Below, in pieces: positions 11,616-12,854 of a stretch of 12,854 bases of DNA. The position numbers and the translations under genes are program-made. Source of the DNA: SLRI01 sp964460465 (GTDB lineage: Bacteria; Pseudomonadota; Alphaproteobacteria; Geminicoccales; Geminicoccaceae); the NCBI GenBank assembly GCA_964460465.1, contig CAYWSB010000149.1, positions 1 to 12,854 on the forward strand, read 5' to 3'. Below the pieces are notes generated by a model, which worked only from the letters and a program-made list of their open reading frames with translations, had not been told where the DNA came from and did no database searches. The number at the start of each line of letters is the position of its first letter. The stretch's first letter is position 1.

Positions 11616-11915
11616 CTAGGGCCATGGCTCCCTCCCGATCTCCCACAGCGGGTCGAGGATCGAGTCGGCGCAGTCGGCGAGGCGGTGCGGGCCCCGCCGC
11701 CACGCCTCCCAGGCCTCGGGGTCGTCACAGACGGCGCGGGCGAGCGCGCCCTGGGCGGCGGCGAGCTCGGCCCGCAGGCGCTGCTCGCGCCGGTCGACCC
11801 GCGGGAAACGAGGATGACGGCGCTGCAGGTGCAGCTGCAGGCTGACCCGGGCGTCGAGCACCGCGTCGACGAAGGTCTCAATCGCCCGGGTCCTGTCTTC
11901 GAGGGTGGTGGTCAT
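11616..11915 (-). CDS. Third gene of the partition operon, 99 aa, unknown
   Basis: The protein begins MTTTLEDRTRAIETFVDAVL and is mostly helical and charged, with RREQRLRAELAAAQGALARA in the middle and WEIGREPW near the end. I recognise no family. ATG 11915 is preceded by GATGAGG and lies seven bases after the stop of the RHH gene, as expected in an operon; upstream in-frame starts would run backwards inside the RHH gene. The reading frame resumes after its stop with the duplicated RHH fragment. Position third after parA and the RHH gene suggests an accessory in partition or copy control, by context alone. Confidence 0.7.
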   Translation of the reverse strand: MTTTLEDRTRAIETFVDAVLDARVSLQLHLQRRHPRFPRVDRREQRLRAELAAAQGALARAVCDDPEAWEAWRRGPHRLADCADSILDPLWEIGREPWP

Positions 11916-11922
11916 GGCTGCC

Positions 11923-12183
11923 TCATCCTTCGCCGCTGTCGAGCGCCTTGCTGAGCGTGTACTGGACCCAGGCGCTGCGGCTGACGCCGCGCTTGCGGGC
12001 GGCAGCATCGACGCGGGCAAGGAGCTCGCGGTCGAACCGGATCATGGCCGGCACCTTGCGGGTGTCCGCCTCGCCTTCCCCGGCCGCTCTTCCGGCGCCC
12101 CCGATGAACGCCTCGGCGGCTTTCTCCGGGCTGGCCGCGTGCATATCGCCTGTATTGCGCCTTGGTTTCTTAGCGATAGCCAT
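11923..12183 (-). CDS. Ribbon-helix-helix partition protein (ParB/ParR-like partner of ParA)
   Basis: The 86-aa product has a disordered basic and Ala/Gly-rich N-terminus (1-42) and a ribbon-helix-helix domain at 43-82: strand KVPAMIRFD, helix RELLARVDAAARKRG and helix SRSAWVQYTLSKAL. It starts six bases after the parA stop. In such ATPase-plus-RHH systems the small protein binds the centromere and its floppy N-terminus stimulates ATP hydrolysis by ParA; the basic KKPRR at 5-9 is suited to that. No ribosome-binding site precedes ATG 12183, so translation is probably coupled to parA. Its last 66 bases are duplicated downstream at 11470-11535. Confidence 0.87.
   Translation of the reverse strand: MAIAKKPRRNTGDMHAASPEKAAEAFIGGAGRAAGEGEADTRKVPAMIRFDRELLARVDAAARKRGVSRSAWVQYTLSKALDSGEG
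11927..11992. repeat. 66-bp direct repeat, copy 2 (within the intact RHH gene)
   Basis: This is the functional copy of the repeat described at 11470-11535, covering the last 21 codons of the RHH gene. The single difference is G here versus A in copy 1. Confidence 0.95.
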
Positions 12184-12189
12184 GCAATA

Positions 12190-12843
12190 TCACACCGATA
12201 TACTTCCGCCGTCATAGAGCGCGGCCACGAGGGCATCCAGCTCGGCCGCCGCCTTCTGGTCCTGCCCGGCCTGCTCAAGGACGGACCGCCCCGACGCCGC
12301 CGCGTTCGGAAAGGCCTTGCGCCGGACCACCCTGGTGGCGAGGCACTCGATGCCGTCGGCCTCGGCTAGGGCGGCCTCGGCCTCCTCGTTGTCCTTGCCA
12401 GAGACGTCGGCGGCGTTGAGTACGGCGAGCGCGCGCAGGCGGTCGTTGATGGAGCGGGCCTCGTGGACGAGCTCGGCCATCCGGTCGATGGCCCAGACGT
12501 CGAAGGTCCTCGGCTGAACGGGGATCAGCACCGTGTCGGCGACGGTGAGCGCCGCCCGCAGGCTGCCGGTGTCGCGCCCGCCCACGTCGATGACCACGTC
12601 GGCGTACTTCGCGGCGAGCTGACGCACCTGCGTGCGCAGCGCCGCTCCCTGCAGGGCTACGGCGGTGTAGCCCGGGGCGCCGAGAAGTTCGGTGCGCAGG
12701 TCGGTGAAGGCCGCCGCGGTGCCCTGTTCGTCGCCGTCGACGAGCAGCACCTCCCGGCCGGCGCGAGCGCGGGCGATGGCGATGTTGATGGCGAGCGTCG
12801 TCTTGCCGACGCCGCCCTTGACGTTGCCGACGGCGAGGATCAT
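12190..12843 (-). CDS. parA: ParA partition ATPase
   Basis: This 217-aa deviant-Walker ATPase moves plasmid copies along the nucleoid. Walker A is GNVKGGVGKTT (6-16) with the signature Lys9 and catalytic Lys14; LLVDGDEQGTA (33-43) is the A' motif; DVVIDVGGRD (82-91) is the Walker B region. It is the short type without an N-terminal HTH, so it should not bind the promoter itself; its RHH partner usually does that. The start ATG (complement of 12841-12843) also appears at 42-44 because the sequence is circular. A second ATGATC motif nine bases upstream opens a three-codon frame overlapping the start; no ribosome-binding site is visible. It is the first gene of the partition operon, divergent from the toxin-antitoxin operon. 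Confidence 0.95.
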   Translation of the reverse strand: MILAVGNVKGGVGKTTLAINIAIARARAGREVLLVDGDEQGTAAAFTDLRTELLGAPGYTAVALQGAALRTQVRQLAAKYADVVIDVGGRDTGSLRAALTVADTVLIPVQPRTFDVWAIDRMAELVHEARSINDRLRALAVLNAADVSGKDNEEAEAALAEADGIECLATRVVRRKAFPNAAASGRSVLEQAGQDQKAAAELDALVAALYDGGSISV

Positions 12844-12854
12844 GCGATCATGTG
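12800..12854. repeat. Terminal overlap (copy of 1-55)
   Basis: Exact repeat of the first 55 bases. One copy should be removed to obtain the 12,799-bp circle. Confidence 0.93.

Overview
The first 55 bases are identical to the last 55 (1-55 = 12800-12854). The window is therefore best read as a complete circular replicon of about 12,799 bp, opened inside the first codons of parA. It is a small, GC-rich plasmid. The initiator (RPA-type), the TacA/TacT-like toxin-antitoxin pair, the ParA with a ribbon-helix-helix partner and the codon use all point to an alphaproteobacterium, probably Rhodospirillales/Acetobacteraceae or a relative. The class is fairly safe; the family is a guess. I see no relaxase, conjugation gene, antibiotic or metal resistance gene, rRNA, tRNA, CRISPR or intact insertion sequence.

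Maintenance half. parA, an RHH DNA-binding gene and a 99-aa helical gene form a minus-strand partition operon (12843 to 11616). It is followed by a broken duplicate of the RHH C-terminus. Across the circular junction lies a divergent plus-strand toxin-antitoxin operon (236-1131). It converges on the replication initiator gene (2051-1146, minus). Upstream of the initiator is an iteron origin with five copies of a cGGGGTTTCACMCAC-type repeat (2068-2311).

Region 2312-4002 has few genes and many perfect hairpins. It carries tiny ORFs linked by ATGA stop-start overlaps (2619-2934) and one 71-aa protein (3275-3490). A set of stem-loops at 3707-3960 looks like a structured leader or non-coding RNA.

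Plus-strand replication operon, 4003-7374: a TTG-started 45-aa ORF, a 26-aa ORF coupled by ATGA overlap to a 566-aa SF3 (P4/D5-like) helicase that lacks a primase domain, a 223-aa protein with three HP.H-EAA repeats, and a 238-aa coiled-coil protein. A terminator-like hairpin follows. Then come two groups of the heptamer GTCCAGG, pointing toward each other across a pyrimidine-rich AT-rich tract (7531-7823). This is the most unusual DNA architecture in the window.

Accessory half, 7945-11458: an excisionase-type HTH gene (possibly frameshifted); a convergent serine recombinase with a 28-bp palindromic candidate crossover site just upstream; a stretch of decayed DNA with a pseudogene and an internal duplication; an orphan protein resembling the N-terminal domain of phage primase-helicases; and a markedly lower-GC cassette (PadR-type regulator plus a small basic protein) with its own strong promoter and terminator, which looks recently acquired.

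Inferred division of labour: RPA plus iterons start replication, the SF3 helicase operon assists it or drives a second origin, the serine recombinase resolves multimers, ParA/RHH partitions copies, and the GNAT toxin-antitoxin pair kills or arrests plasmid-free cells.
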